64,000 bases of DNA, from assembly GCA_947652605.1 (NCBI GenBank), contig CANTFG010000309.1:62001-126000 (forward strand), written 5' to 3'. Positions 49,058-61,124 of this stretch are shown in pieces; positions within the stretch are counted from its first letter, which is position 1, and each line of letters opens with the position of its first letter. The notes below the pieces were generated by a model. That model ran no database searches. It had not been told where the DNA came from and worked only from the letters and a program-made list of their open reading frames with translations. Both the position numbers and the translations under genes were made by a program. This DNA comes from Elmis aenea (taxonomy: Eukaryota > Arthropoda > Insecta > Coleoptera > Elmidae).

Positions 49058-50972
49058 GGCTTTGCACTTTTTTCGACAAAAAAATCGATTTTCTTAAAAC
49101 TATAGCAAATGGCTTCAAACTTCTTATACACGTTAGTTATTAGCAAGTTAAGGATTATTAGCCCCTAAATACGATTTTTAATTTTTCGCGAAAAATGGGA
49201 AAAGTACAAAGGCTATAGTCTTTGCACTTTTTTCGACAAAAAAATCGATTTTCTTAAAACTACAGCAAATGGCTTCAAACTTCTTATACACGTTAGTTAT
49301 GAGCAAATTAAGGATTATTAGCCCCTAAATACGATTTTTAATTTTTTGAATAACTTTGTAAATTAAATTTCAAAATAGTTGAGACAAACGGCATTATACT
49401 AAGAAAAATAAACTCTATAACATACTAAAATTTGAACAAAATCGTATGAGCCGTTTTCGAGAAAAATTTTCAAAATTTTTAATTTTTTGAATAACTTTGT
49501 AAATTAAATTTCAAAATAGTTGAGACAAACGGCATAATACTAAGAAAAAAAGGCTTTGCACTTTTTTCGACAAAAAAATCGATTTTCTTAAAACTATAGC
49601 AAATGGCTTCAAACTTCTTATACACGTTAGTTATTAGCAAGTTAAGGATTATTAGCCCCTAAATACGATTTTTAATTTTTCGCGAAAAATGGGAAAAGTA
49701 CAAAGGCTATAGTCTTTGCACTTTTTTCGACAAAAAAATCGATTTTCTTAAAAAAAATAGTTGAGACAAACAGCATTATACTAAGAAAAATAAACTGTAT
49801 AACATACTAAAATTTGAACAAAATCGTAAGAGCCGTTTTCGAGAAAAAATTTCAAAATTTTTAATTTTTTGAATAACTTTGTAAATTAAATTTCAAAATA
49901 GTGGAGACAAACGGCATTATACTAAGAAAAATAAACTGTATAACATACTAAAATTTGAACAAAATCGTAAAAGCCGTTTTCGAGATAAATTTTCAAAATT
50001 TTTAATTTTTTGAATAACTTTGTAAATTAAATTTCAAAATAGTTGAGACAAACGGCATTATACTAAGAAAAATAAACTCTATAACATACTAAAATTTGAA
50101 CCAAATCGTATGAGCCGTTTTCGAGAAAAATTTTCAAAATTTTTAATTTTTTGTATAACTTTGTAAATTAAATTTCAAAATAGTTGAGACAAACGGCATT
50201 ATACTAAGAAAAATAAACTCTATAACATACTAAAATTTGAACAAAATCGTATGAGCCGTTTTCGAGGAAAATTTTCAAAATTTTTAATTTTTTGAATTAC
50301 TTTGGAAATTAAATTTCAAAATAGTTGAGACAAACGGCATTATACTAAGAAAAATAAACTCTATAACATACTAAAATTTGAACAAAATCGTATGAGCCGT
50401 TTTCGAGGAAAATTTTCAAAATTTTTAATTTTCTGAACAACTTTGTAAATTAAATTTCAAAATTGTTGAGACAAACGGCATTATACTAAGAAAAATAAAC
50501 TCTATAACATACTAAAATTTGAACAAAATCGTAAGAGCCGTTTTCGAGATAAATTTTCAAAATTTTTAATTTTTTGAATAACTTTGTAAATTAAATTTCA
50601 AAATAGTTGAGACAAACGGCATAATACTAAGAAAAAAAGGCTTTGCACTTTTTTCGACAAAAAAATCGATTTTCTTAAAACTATAGCAAATGGCTTCAAA
50701 CTTCTTATACACGTTAGTTATGAGCAAATTAAGGATTATTAGCCCCTAAATACGATTTTTAATTTTTTGAATAACTTTGTAAATTAAATTTCAAAATAGT
50801 TGAGACAAACGGCATTATACTAAGAAAAATAAACTCTATAACATACTAAAATTTGAACAAAATCGTATGAGCCGTTTTCGAGAAAAATTTTCAAAATTTT
50901 TAATTTTTTGAATAACTTTGTAAATTAAATTTCAAAATAGTTGAGACAAACGGCATAATACTAAGAAAAAAA
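49058..50972. repeat. Composite units, 494 + 1,087 + 334 bp
   Basis: The first unit is 2 B + 1 A. The second is entered by the alternative junction near 49,750 (its first A has AAACAGCATT) and has 6 A. The third is a hybrid single B + 1 A. The trio parallels 44,702-46,761. Confidence 0.87.
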
Positions 50973-53408
50973 GGCTTTGCACTTTTTTCGACAAAAAAAT
51001 CGATTTTCTTAAAACTATAGCAAATGGCTTCAAACTTCTTATACACGTTAGTTATTAGCAAGTTAAGGATTATTAGCCCCTAAATACGATTTTTAATTTT
51101 TCGCGAAAAATGGGAAAAGTACAAAGGCTATAGTCTTTGCACTTTTTTCGACAAAAAAATCGATTTTCTTAAAACTACAGCAAATGGCTTCAAACTTCTT
51201 ATACACGTTAGTTATTAGCAAGTTAAGGATTATTAGCCCCTAAATACGATTTTTAATTTTTCGCGAAAAATGGGAAAAGTACAAAGGCTATAGTCTTTGC
51301 ACTTTTTTCGACAAAAAAATCGATTTTCTTAAAACTACAGCAAATGGCTTTAAACTTCTTATACACGTTAGTTATGAGCAAATTAAGGATTATTAGCCCC
51401 TAAATACGATTTTTAATTTTTTGAATAACTTTGGAAATTAAATTTCAAAATAGTTGCGACAAACGGCATTATACTAAGAAAAATAAACTCTATAACATAC
51501 TAAAATTTGAACAAAATCGTAAAAGCCGTTTTCGAGAAAAAATTTCAAAATTTTTAATTTTTTGAATAACTTTGTAAATTAAATTTCAAAATAGTTGAGA
51601 CAAACGGCATTATACTAAGAAAAATAAACTCTATAACATACTAAAATTTGAACAAAATCGTAAGAGCCGTTTTCGAGAAAAATTTTCAAAATTTTTAATT
51701 TTCTGAATAACTTTGTAAATTAACTTTCAAAATAGTTGAGACAAACGGCATTATACTAAGAAAAATAAACTCTATAACATACTGAAATTTGAACAAAATC
51801 GTATGAGCCGTTTTCGAGGAAAATTTTCAAAATTTTTAATTTTTTGAATAACTTTGTAAATTAAATTTCAAAATAGTTGAGACAAACGGCATTATACTAA
51901 GAAAAATAAACTCTATAACATACTAAAATTTGAACAAAATCGTATGAGCCGTTTTCGAGAAAAATTTTCAAAATTTTTAATTTTTTGTATAACTTTGTAA
52001 ATTAAATTTCAAAATAGTTGAGACAAACGGCATTATACTAAGAAAAATAAACTCTATAACATACTAAAATTTGAACAAAATCGTATGAGCCGTTTTCGAG
52101 GAAAATTTTCAAAATTTTTAATTTTTTGAATAACTTTGGAAAATAAATTTCAAAATAGTTGAGACAAACGGCATTATACTAAGAAAAATTAACTCTATAA
52201 CATACTAAAATTTGAACAAAATCGTATGAGCCGTTTTCGAGGAAAATTTTCAAAATTTTTAATTTTCTGAATAACTTTGTAAATTAAATTTCAAAATTGT
52301 TGAGACAAACGGCATTATACTAAGAAAAATAAACTGTATAACATACTAAAATTTGAACAAAATCGTAAGAGCCGTTTTCGAGATAAATTTTCAAAATTTT
52401 TAATTTTTTGAATAACTTTGTAAATTAAATTTCAAAATAGTTGAGACAAACGGCATAATACTAAGAAAAAAAGGCTTTGCACTTTTTTCGACAAAAAAAT
52501 CGATTTTCTTAAAACTATAGCAAATGGCTTCAAACTTCTTATACACGTTAGTTATTAGCAAGTTAAGGATTATTAGCCCCTAAATACGATTTTTAATTTT
52601 TCGCGAAAAATGGGAAAAGTACAAAGGCTATAGTCTTTGCACTTTTTTCGACAAAAAAATCGATTTTCTTAAAACTACAGCAAATGGCTTCAAACTTCTT
52701 ATACACGTTAGTTATTAGCAAGTTAAGGATTATTAGCCCCTAAATACGATTTTTAATTTTTCGCGAAAAATGGGAAAAGTACAAAGGCTATAGTCTTTGC
52801 ACTTTTTTCGACAAAAAAATCGATTTTCTTAAAACTACAGCAAATGGCTTCAAACTTCTTATACACGTTAGTTATGAGCTAATTAAGGATTATTAGCCCC
52901 TAAATACGATTTTTAATTTTTTGAATAACTTTGGAAATTAAATTTCAAAATAGTTGCGACAAACGGCATTATACTAAGAAAAATAAACTCTATAACATAC
53001 TAAAATTTGAACAAAATCGTAAGAGCCGTTTTCGAGAAAAATTTTCAAAATTTTTAATTTTTTGAATAACTTTGTAAATTAAATTTCAAAATAGTTGAGA
53101 CAAACGGCATTATACTAAGAAAAACAAACCCTATAACATACTAAAATTTGAACAAAATCGTAAGAGCCGTTTTCGAGAAAATTTTTCAAAATTTTTAATT
53201 TTCTGAATAACTTTGTAAATTAACTTTCAAAATAGTTGAGACAAACGGCATTATACTAAGAAAAATAAACTCTATAACATACTAAAATTTGAACAAAATC
53301 GTAAAAGCCGTTTTCGAGAAAAAATTTCAAAATTTTAAATTTTCTGAATAACTTTGTAAATTAACTTTCAAAATAGTTGAGACAAACGGCATAATACTAA
53401 GAAAAAAA
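50973..53408. repeat. Composite units, 1,500 + 936 bp
   Basis: The units have 3 B + 7 A and then 3 B + 3 A. This is a copy of 46,762 onward at about 4.21 kb offset. Divergence rises toward the end: TAACTTTCAAAAT (near 51,722, 53,220 and 53,362), AAACAAACCCTAT near 53,123 and GAAAATTTTTCAAAA near 53,176. Confidence 0.86.
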
Positions 53409-55051
53409 GGCTTTGCACTTTTTTCGACAAAAAAATCGATTTGCTTAAAACTATAGCAAATGGCTTCAAACTTCTTATACACGTTAGTTATGAGCAAGTT
53501 AAGGATTATTAGCCCCTAAATACGATTTTTAATTTTTCGCGAAAAATGGGAAAAGTACAAAGGCTATATAGTCTTTGCACTTTTTTCGACAAAAAAATCG
53601 ATTTTCTTAAAACTACAGCAAATGGCTTTAAACTTCTTATACACGTTAGTTATTAGCAAGTTAAGGATTATTAGCCCCTAAATACGATTTTTACTTTTTC
53701 GCGAAAAATGGGAAAAGTACAAAGGCTATAGTCTTTGCACTTTTTTCGACAAAAAAATCGATTTTCTTAAAACTACAGCAAATGGCTTCAAACTTTTTAT
53801 ACACGTTAGTTATGAGCTAATTAAGGATTATTAGCCCCTAATTACGATTTTTAATTTTTTGAATAACTTTGGAAATTAAATTTCAAAATAGTTGAGACAA
53901 ACGGCATTATACTGAGAAAAATAAACTGTATAACATACTAAAATTTGAACAAAATCGTAAGAGCCGTTTTCGAGAAAAATTTTTAAAATTTTTAATTTTC
54001 TGAATAACTTTGTAAATTAACTTTCAAAATAGTGGAGACAAACGGCATTATACTAAGAAAAATAAACTGTATAACATACTAAAATTTGAACAAAATCGTA
54101 AAAGCCGTTTTCGAGAAAAATTTTCAAAATTTTTAATTTTCTGAATAACTTTGTAAATTAACTTTCAAAATAGTTGAGACAAACGGCATTATACTGAGAA
54201 AAATAAACTGTATAACATACTAAAATTTGAACAAAATCGTAAGAGCCGTTTTCGAGAAAAATTTTCAAAATTTTTAATTTTCTGAATAACTTTGTAAATT
54301 AAATTTCAAAATAGTTAAGACAAACGGCTATATACTAAGAAAAATAAACTGTATAACATACTAAAATTTGAACAAAATCGTAAGAGCCGTTTTCGAGAAA
54401 AATTTTCAAAATTTTTAATTTTTTGAATAACTTTGTAAATTAAATTTCAAAATAGTTGAGACAAACGGCATTATACTAAGAAAATTAAACTCTATAACAT
54501 ACTAAAATTTGAACAAAATCGTATGAGCCGTTTTCGAGAAAAATTTTCAAAATTTTGAATTTTCTGAATAACTTTGTAAATTAAATTTCAAAATAGTTGA
54601 GACAAACGGCATTATACTAAGAAAAATAAACTGTATAACATACTAAAATTTGAACAAAATCGTATGAGCCGTTTTCGAGAAAAATTTTCAAAATTTTTAA
54701 TTTTCTGAATAACTTTGTAAATTAAATTTCAAAATAGTTGAGACAAACGGCATTATTCGAAGAAAAATAAACTTTATTTTATACAAAAATTTGAACCAAA
54801 TCGTAAGAGCCGTTTTCGAGAAAAATTTTCAAAATTTTAAATTTTTTGAATAACTTTGTAAATTAAATTTCAAAATAGTTGAGACAAACGGCATTATACT
54901 AAGAAAAATAAACTCTATAACATACTAAAATTTGAACAAAATCGTATGAGCCGTTTTCGAGGAAAATTTTCAAAATTTTTAATTTTTTGAATAACTTTGT
55001 AAAATAAATTTCAAAATAGTTGAGACAAACGGCATATTACTAAGAAAAAAA
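53409..55051. repeat. Diverged composite unit: 3 B + 8 A
   Basis: Monomers here carry more private changes than elsewhere: ATCGATTTGC and TGAGCAAGTT in the first B, TTTTTACTTTTTCGCG in the second, CTAATTACG in the third, ACTGAGAAAA and TAACTTTC in the A block, and a strongly altered A monomer near 54,752-54,790 (ATTATTCGAAG, then CTTTATTTTATAC). It ends in GGCATATTAC rather than GGCATAATAC. It is the best candidate in the window for an older, less homogenised part of the array. Confidence 0.86.
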
Positions 55052-56022
55052 GGCTATATACTCTTTGCACTTTTTTCGACAAAAAAATCGATTTTCTTAA
55101 AACTATAGCAAATGGCTTCAAACTTCTTATACACGTTAGTTATTAGCAAGTTAAGGATTATTAGCCCCTAAATACGATTTTTAATTTTTCGCGAAAAATG
55201 GGAAAAGTACAAAGGCTATATATAGTCTTTGCACTTTTTTCGACAAAAAAATCGATTTTCTTAAAACTATAGCAAATGGCTTCAAACTTCTTATACATGT
55301 TAGTTATGAGCAAGTTAAGGATTATTAGCCCCTAAATACGATTTTTACTTTTTCGCGAAAAATGGGAAAAGTACAAAGGCTATAGTCTTTGCACTTTTTC
55401 CGACAAAAAAATCGATTTTCCTTAAACTACAGCAAATGGCTTCAAACTTCTTATACACGTTAGTTATGAGCAAGTTAAGGATTATTAGCCCCTAAATACG
55501 ACTTTTAATTTTTCGCGAAAAATGGGAAAAGTACAAAGGCTATAATAGTCTTTGCACTTTTTTCGACAAAAAAATCGATTTTCTTAAAACTACAGCAAAT
55601 GGCTTCAAACTTCTTATACTCGTTAGTTATGAGCAAATTAAGGATTATTAGCCCCTAAATACGATTTTTAATTTTTTGAATAACTTTGGAAATTAAATTT
55701 CAAAATAGTTGAGACAAACGGCATTGTACTAAGATAAATAAACTCTATAACATACTAAAATTTGAACAAAATCGTAAGAGCCGCTTTCGAGAAAAAATTT
55801 CAAAATTTTTAATTTTTTGAATTACTTTGTAAATTAAATTTCAAAATAGTTGAGACAAACGGCATTATACTAAGAAAAATAAACTGTATAACATACTAAA
55901 ATTTGAACAAAATCGTAAGAGCCGTTTTCGAGATAAATTTTCAAAATTTTTAATTTTTTGAATAACTTTGTAAATTAAATTTCAAAATAGTTGAGACAAA
56001 CGGCATAATACTAAGAAAAAAA
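55052..56022. repeat. Composite unit opened by an unusual A-to-B junction: 4 B + 2 A
   Basis: Instead of GGCTTTGCAC the junction reads GGCTATATACTCTTTGCAC, retaining the hairpin loop lost in the other 49 junctions. The block has four B monomers (starting about 55,123, 55,287, 55,447 and 55,610), the largest B count seen, with private changes such as TACATGTTAG, TTTTTCCGACAA, CGACTTTTAATT and ATACTCGTTAG. The following A block turns into the duplicated segment from 55,746. Confidence 0.85.
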
Positions 56023-56365
56023 GGCTTTGCACTTTTTTCGACAAAAAAATCGATTTTCTTAAAACTATAGCAAATGGCTTCAAACTTCTTATACACGTTA
56101 GTTATTAGCAAGTTAAGGATTATTAGCCCCTAAATACGATTTTTAATTTTTCGCGAAAAATGGGAAAAGTACAAAGGCTATATAGTCTTTGCACTTTTTT
56201 CGACAAAAAAATCGATTTTCTTAAAACTACAGCAAATGGCTTCAAACTTCTTATACACGTTAGTTATGAGCAAATTAAGGATTATTAGCCCCTAAATACG
56301 ATTTTTAATTTTTTGAATAACTTTGTAAATTAAATTTCAAAATAAATGAGACAAACGGCATTATA

Positions 56366-56701
56366 TTAATATTAACTTTTTACGGCCTATTCATTCTCGA
56401 AGCCATCCTTTTCGTAAGAAATAATTTTGATCTGTTTGAAGTGAATATAAGAAACCATGCAGCCAATACACGACATAAAAAAAATCTTAAGCCCGATTGC
56501 TTCAAATATACTTATCTTCAAAAAAATGTTGCCTCTATAATTATTGCAATATATAACAAATTTAATACATCACCTGAGAGTATAAAAAATCTACGCACTC
56601 CTGACTTGAAGAAAAGATTAAGAAATGTCCTAATTTCTAAAGCTTACTATGGAGTTAGTGAATACCTTAATGACGATTACTTTAAAAACTCCTTTAAGTA
56701 A
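56366..56701 (+). pseudogene. C-terminal fragment of a non-LTR retrotransposon reverse transcriptase polyprotein, copy 2
   Basis: The 111-codon open frame plus stop is identical in translation to 39,943-40,278, with the same H-x2-NTR, YNKF and ISKAYY...EYLND pattern and the same missing catalytic domains. It has no promoter or start of its own; if transcribed at all it would be by read-through across satellite DNA. Confidence 0.72.
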
Positions 56702-56798
56702 TTATAATTGTGTTGTATATATTCGTATATATGTGTATTTTTTATATCATTACTGTGACATGTTCTACGCCTTTTTGGATTTTTCAGAACAAATAAAG
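56702..56798 (+). other. Retrotransposon 3' untranslated region, copy 2
   Basis: The same AT-rich non-satellite sequence as in copy 1, ending in AATAAA (56,792-56,797) just before the ACT run. No difference from copy 1 was noticed. Confidence 0.68.
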
Positions 56799-56819
56799 AC
56801 TACTACTACTACTACTACT
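56799..56819 (+). repeat. (ACT)7 microsatellite tail, copy 2
   Basis: Seven units, the same number as copy 1, running into AAG of the satellite. Equal length in a slippage-prone tract supports very recent duplication. Confidence 0.85.
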
Positions 56820-56970
56820 AAGAAAAATAAACTCTATAACATACTAAAATTTGAACAAAATCGTATGAGCCGTTTTCGAGAAAAATTTTCAAAATTTTTA
56901 ATTTTTTGAATAACTTTGTAAATTAAATTTCAAAATAGTTGAGACAAACGGCATAATACTAAAAAAAAAA

Positions 56971-59900
56971 GGCTTTGCACTTTTTTCCACAAAAAAATCG
57001 ATTTTCTTAAAACTATAGCAAATGGCTTCAAACTTCTTATACACGTTAGTTATTAGCAAGTTAAGGATTATTAGCCCCTAAATACGATTTTTAATTTTTC
57101 GCGAAAAATGGGAAAAGTACAAAGGCTATAGTCTTTGCACTTTTTTCGACAAAAAAATCGATTTTCTTAAAACTACAGCAAATGGCTTCAAACTTCTTAT
57201 ACACGTTAGTTATTAGCAAGTTAAGGATTATTAGCCCCTAAATACGATTTTTAATTTTTCGCGAAAAATGGGAAAAGTACAAAGGCTTAGTCTTTGCACT
57301 TTTTTCGACAAAAAAATCGATTTTCTTAAAACTACAGCAAATGGCTTCAAACTTCTTATACACGTTAGTTATGAGCAAATTAAGGATTATTAGCCCCTAA
57401 ATACGATTTTTAATTTTTTGAATAACTTTGGAAATTAAATTTCAAAATAGTTGCGACAAACGGCATTATACTAAGAAAAATAAACTCTATAACATACTAA
57501 AATTTGAACAAAATCGTATGAGCCGTTTTCGAGAAAAAATTTCAAAATTTTTAATTTTTTGAATAACTTTGTAAATTAAATTTCAAAATAGTTGAGACAA
57601 ACGGCATTATACTAAAAAAAATTAACTGTATAACATACTAAAATTTGAACAAAATCGTAAGAGCCGTTTTCGAGAAAAATTTTCAAAATTTTTAATTTTC
57701 TGAATAACTTTGTAAATTAAATTTCAAAATAGTTGAGACAAACGGCATTATACTAAGAAAAATAAACTCTATAACATACTAAAATTTGAACAAAATCGTA
57801 TGAGCCGTTTTCGAGGAAAATTTTCAAAATTTTTAATTTTTTGAATAACTTTGTAAATTAAATTTCAAAATAGTTGAGACAAACGGCATTATACTAAGAA
57901 AAATAAACTCTATAACATACTAAAATTTGAACAAAATCGTATGAGCCGTTTTCGAGAAAAATTTTCAAAATTTTTAATTTTTTGTATAACTTTGTAAATT
58001 AAATTTCAAAATAGTTGAGACAAACGGCATTTTACTAAGAAAAATAAACTCTATAACATACTAAAATCGTATGAGCCGTTTTCGAGGAAAATTTTCAAAA
58101 TTTTTAATTTTCTGAATAACTTTGTAAATTAAATTTCAAAATAGTGGAGACAAACGGCATTATACTAAGAAAAATTAACTCTATAACATACTAAAATTTG
58201 AACAAAATCGTATGAGCCGTTTTCGAGGAAAATTTTCAAAATTTTTAATTTTATGAATAACTTTGTAAATTAAATTTCAAAATAGTTGAGACAAACGGCA
58301 TTATACTAAGAAAAATAAACTCTATAACATACTAAAATTTGAACAAAATCGTATGAGCCGTTTTCGAGAAAAATTTTCAAAATTTTTAATTTTTTGTATA
58401 ACTTTGTAAATTAAATTTCAAAATAGTTGAGACAAACAGCATTATACTAAGAAAAATAAACTCTATAACATACTAAAATTTGAACAAAATCGTATGAGCC
58501 GTTTTCGAGGAAAATTTTCAAAATTTTTAATTTTTTGAATAACTTTGTAAATTAAATTTCAAAATAGTTGAGACAAACGGCATTATACTAAGAAAAATAA
58601 ACTCTATAACATACTAAAATTTGAACAAAATCGTATGAGCCGTTTTCGAGAAAAATTTTCAAAATTTTTAATTTTTTGTATAACTTTGTAAATTAAATTT
58701 CAAAATAGTTGAGACAAACGGCATTTTACTAAGAAAAATAAACTCTATAACATACTAAAATCGTATGAGCCGTTTTCAAGGAAAATTTTCAAAATTTTTA
58801 ATTTTCTGAATAACTTTGTAAATTAAATTTCAAAATAGTGGAGACAAACGGCATTATACTAAGAAAAATTAACTCTATAACATACTAAAATTTGAACAAA
58901 ATCGTATGAGCCGTTTTCGAGGAAAATTTTCAAAATTTTTAATTTTATGAATAACTTTGTAAATTAAATTTCAAAATTGTTGAGACAAACGGCATTATAC
59001 TAAGAAAAATAAACTGTATAACATACTAAAATTTGAACAAAATCGTAAGAGCCGTTTTCGAGAAAAAATTTCAAAATTTTTAATTTTTTGAATAACTTTG
59101 TAAATTAAATTTCAAAATAGTGGAGACAAACGGCATTATACTAAGAAAAATAAACTGTATAACATACTAAAATTTGAACAAAATCGTAAAAGCCGTTTTC
59201 GAGATAAATTTTCAAAATTTTTAATTTTTTGAATAACTTTGTAAATTAAATTTCAAAATAGTTGAGACAAACGGCATTATACTAAGAAAAATAAACTCTA
59301 TAACATACTAAAATTTGAACCAAATCGTAGAAGCCGTTTTCGAGAAAAATTTTCAAAATTTTTAATTTTTTGTATAACTTTGTAAATTAAATTTCAAAAT
59401 AGTTGAGACAAACGGCATTATACTAAGAAAAATAAACTCTATAACATACTAAAATTTGAACAAAATCGTATGAGCCGTTTTCGAGGAAAATTTTCAAAAT
59501 TTTTAATTTTTTGAATTACTTTGGAAATTAAATTTCAAAATAGTTGAGACAAACGGCATTATACTAAGAAAAATAAACTCTATAACATACTAAAATTTGA
59601 ACAAAATCGTATGAGCCGTTTTCGAAGAAAATTTTCAAAATTTTTAATTTTCTGAACAACTTTGTAAATTAAATTTCAAAATAGTTGAGACAAACGGCAT
59701 TATACTAAGAAAAATAAACTCTATAACATACTAAAATTTGAACAAAATCGTAAGAGCCGTTTTCGAGATAAATTTTCAAAATTTTTAATTTTTTGAATAA
59801 CTTTGTAAAATAAATTTCAAAATAGTTGAGACAAACGGCATTATACTAGAAAAATAAACTGTATAACATACTAAAATTTGAACAAAATCGTAAGAGCCGT

Positions 59901-61124
59901 TTTCGAGAAAAAATTTCAAAATTTTTAATTTTTTGAATAACTTTGTAAATTAAATTTCAAAATTGTTGAGACAAACGGCATTATACTAAGAAAAATAAAC
60001 TGTATAACATACTAAAATTTGAACAAAATCGTAAGAGCCGTTTTCGAGAAAAAATTTCAAAATTTTTAATTTTTTGAATAACTTTGTAAATTAAATTTCA
60101 AAATAGTGGAGACAAACGGCATTATACTAAGAAAAATAAACTGTATAACATACTAAAATTTGAACAAAATCGTAAAAGCCGTTTTCGAGATAAATTTTCA
60201 AAATTTTTAATTTTTTGAATAACTTTGTAAATTAAATTTCAAAATAGTTGAGACAAACGGCATTATACTAAGAAAAATAAACTCTATAACATACTAAAAT
60301 TTGAACCAAATCGTAGAAGCCGTTTTCGAGAAAAATTTTCAAAATTTTTAATTTTTTGTATAACTTTGTAAATTAAATTTCAAAATAGTTGAGACAAACG
60401 GCATTATACTAAGAAAAATAAACTCTATAACATACTAAAATTTGAACAAAATCGTATGAGCCGTTTTCGAGGAAAATTTTCAAAATTTTTAATTTTTTGA
60501 ATTACTTTGGAAATTAAATTTCAAAATAGTTGAGACAAACGGCATTATACTAAGAAAAATAAACTCTATAACATACTAAAATTTGAACAAAATCGTATGA
60601 GCCGTTTTCGAAGAAAATTTTCAAAATTTTTAATTTTCTGAACAACTTTGTAAATTAAATTTCAAAATTGTTGAGACAAACGGCATTATACTAAGAAAAA
60701 TAAACTCTATAACATACTAAAATTTGAACAAAATCGTAAGAGCCGTTTTCGAGATAAATTTTCAAAATTTTTAATTTTTTGAATAACTTTGTAAAATAAA
60801 TTTCAAAATAGTTGAGACAAACGGCATTATACTAGAAAAATAAACTGTATAACATACTAAAATTTGAACAAAATCGTAAGAGCCGTTTTCGAGAAAAAAT
60901 TTCAAAATTTTTAATTTTTTGAATAACTTTGTAAATTAAATTTCAAAATAGTTGAGACAAACGGCAATATACTAAGAAAAATAAACTCTATAACATACTA
61001 AAATTTGAACAAAATCGTAAGAGCCGTTTTCGAGATAAATTTTCAAAATTTTTAATTTTTTGAATAACTTTGTAAATTAAATTTCAAAATAGTTGAGACA
61101 AACGGCATAATACTAAGAAAAAAA
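56971..61124. repeat. Longest composite unit, 4,154 bp: 3 B + 26 A, copy 2
   Basis: Copy of 40,548-44,701 with identical length and internal nested duplications (130-bp variants near 58,065 and 58,757; CGTAGAAGCC near 59,327 and 60,313). Substitutions seen: A for G at 57,616, 58,438 and 58,778, and G for C at 59,157. Confidence 0.9.

Larger units (their letters stand above)
56365..56816 (+). mobile_element. 5'-truncated non-LTR retrotransposon fragment, copy 2 (452 bp)
   Basis: It has the same insertion point, length, open frame, AATAAA (56,792-56,797) and (ACT)7 (56,799-56,819) as copy 1. Because flanking satellite over 8 kb is also shared, this is a duplicate of the first insertion and not an independent one. 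Confidence 0.8.
56023..56970. repeat. 494-type composite unit with the retrotransposon insertion, copy 2
   Basis: The unit has 2 B + 1 A interrupted by the 452-bp insert, and no difference from 39,600-40,547 was noticed. Loop CTATATAG and AAATAAATGAGAC are both retained. Confidence 0.88.
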
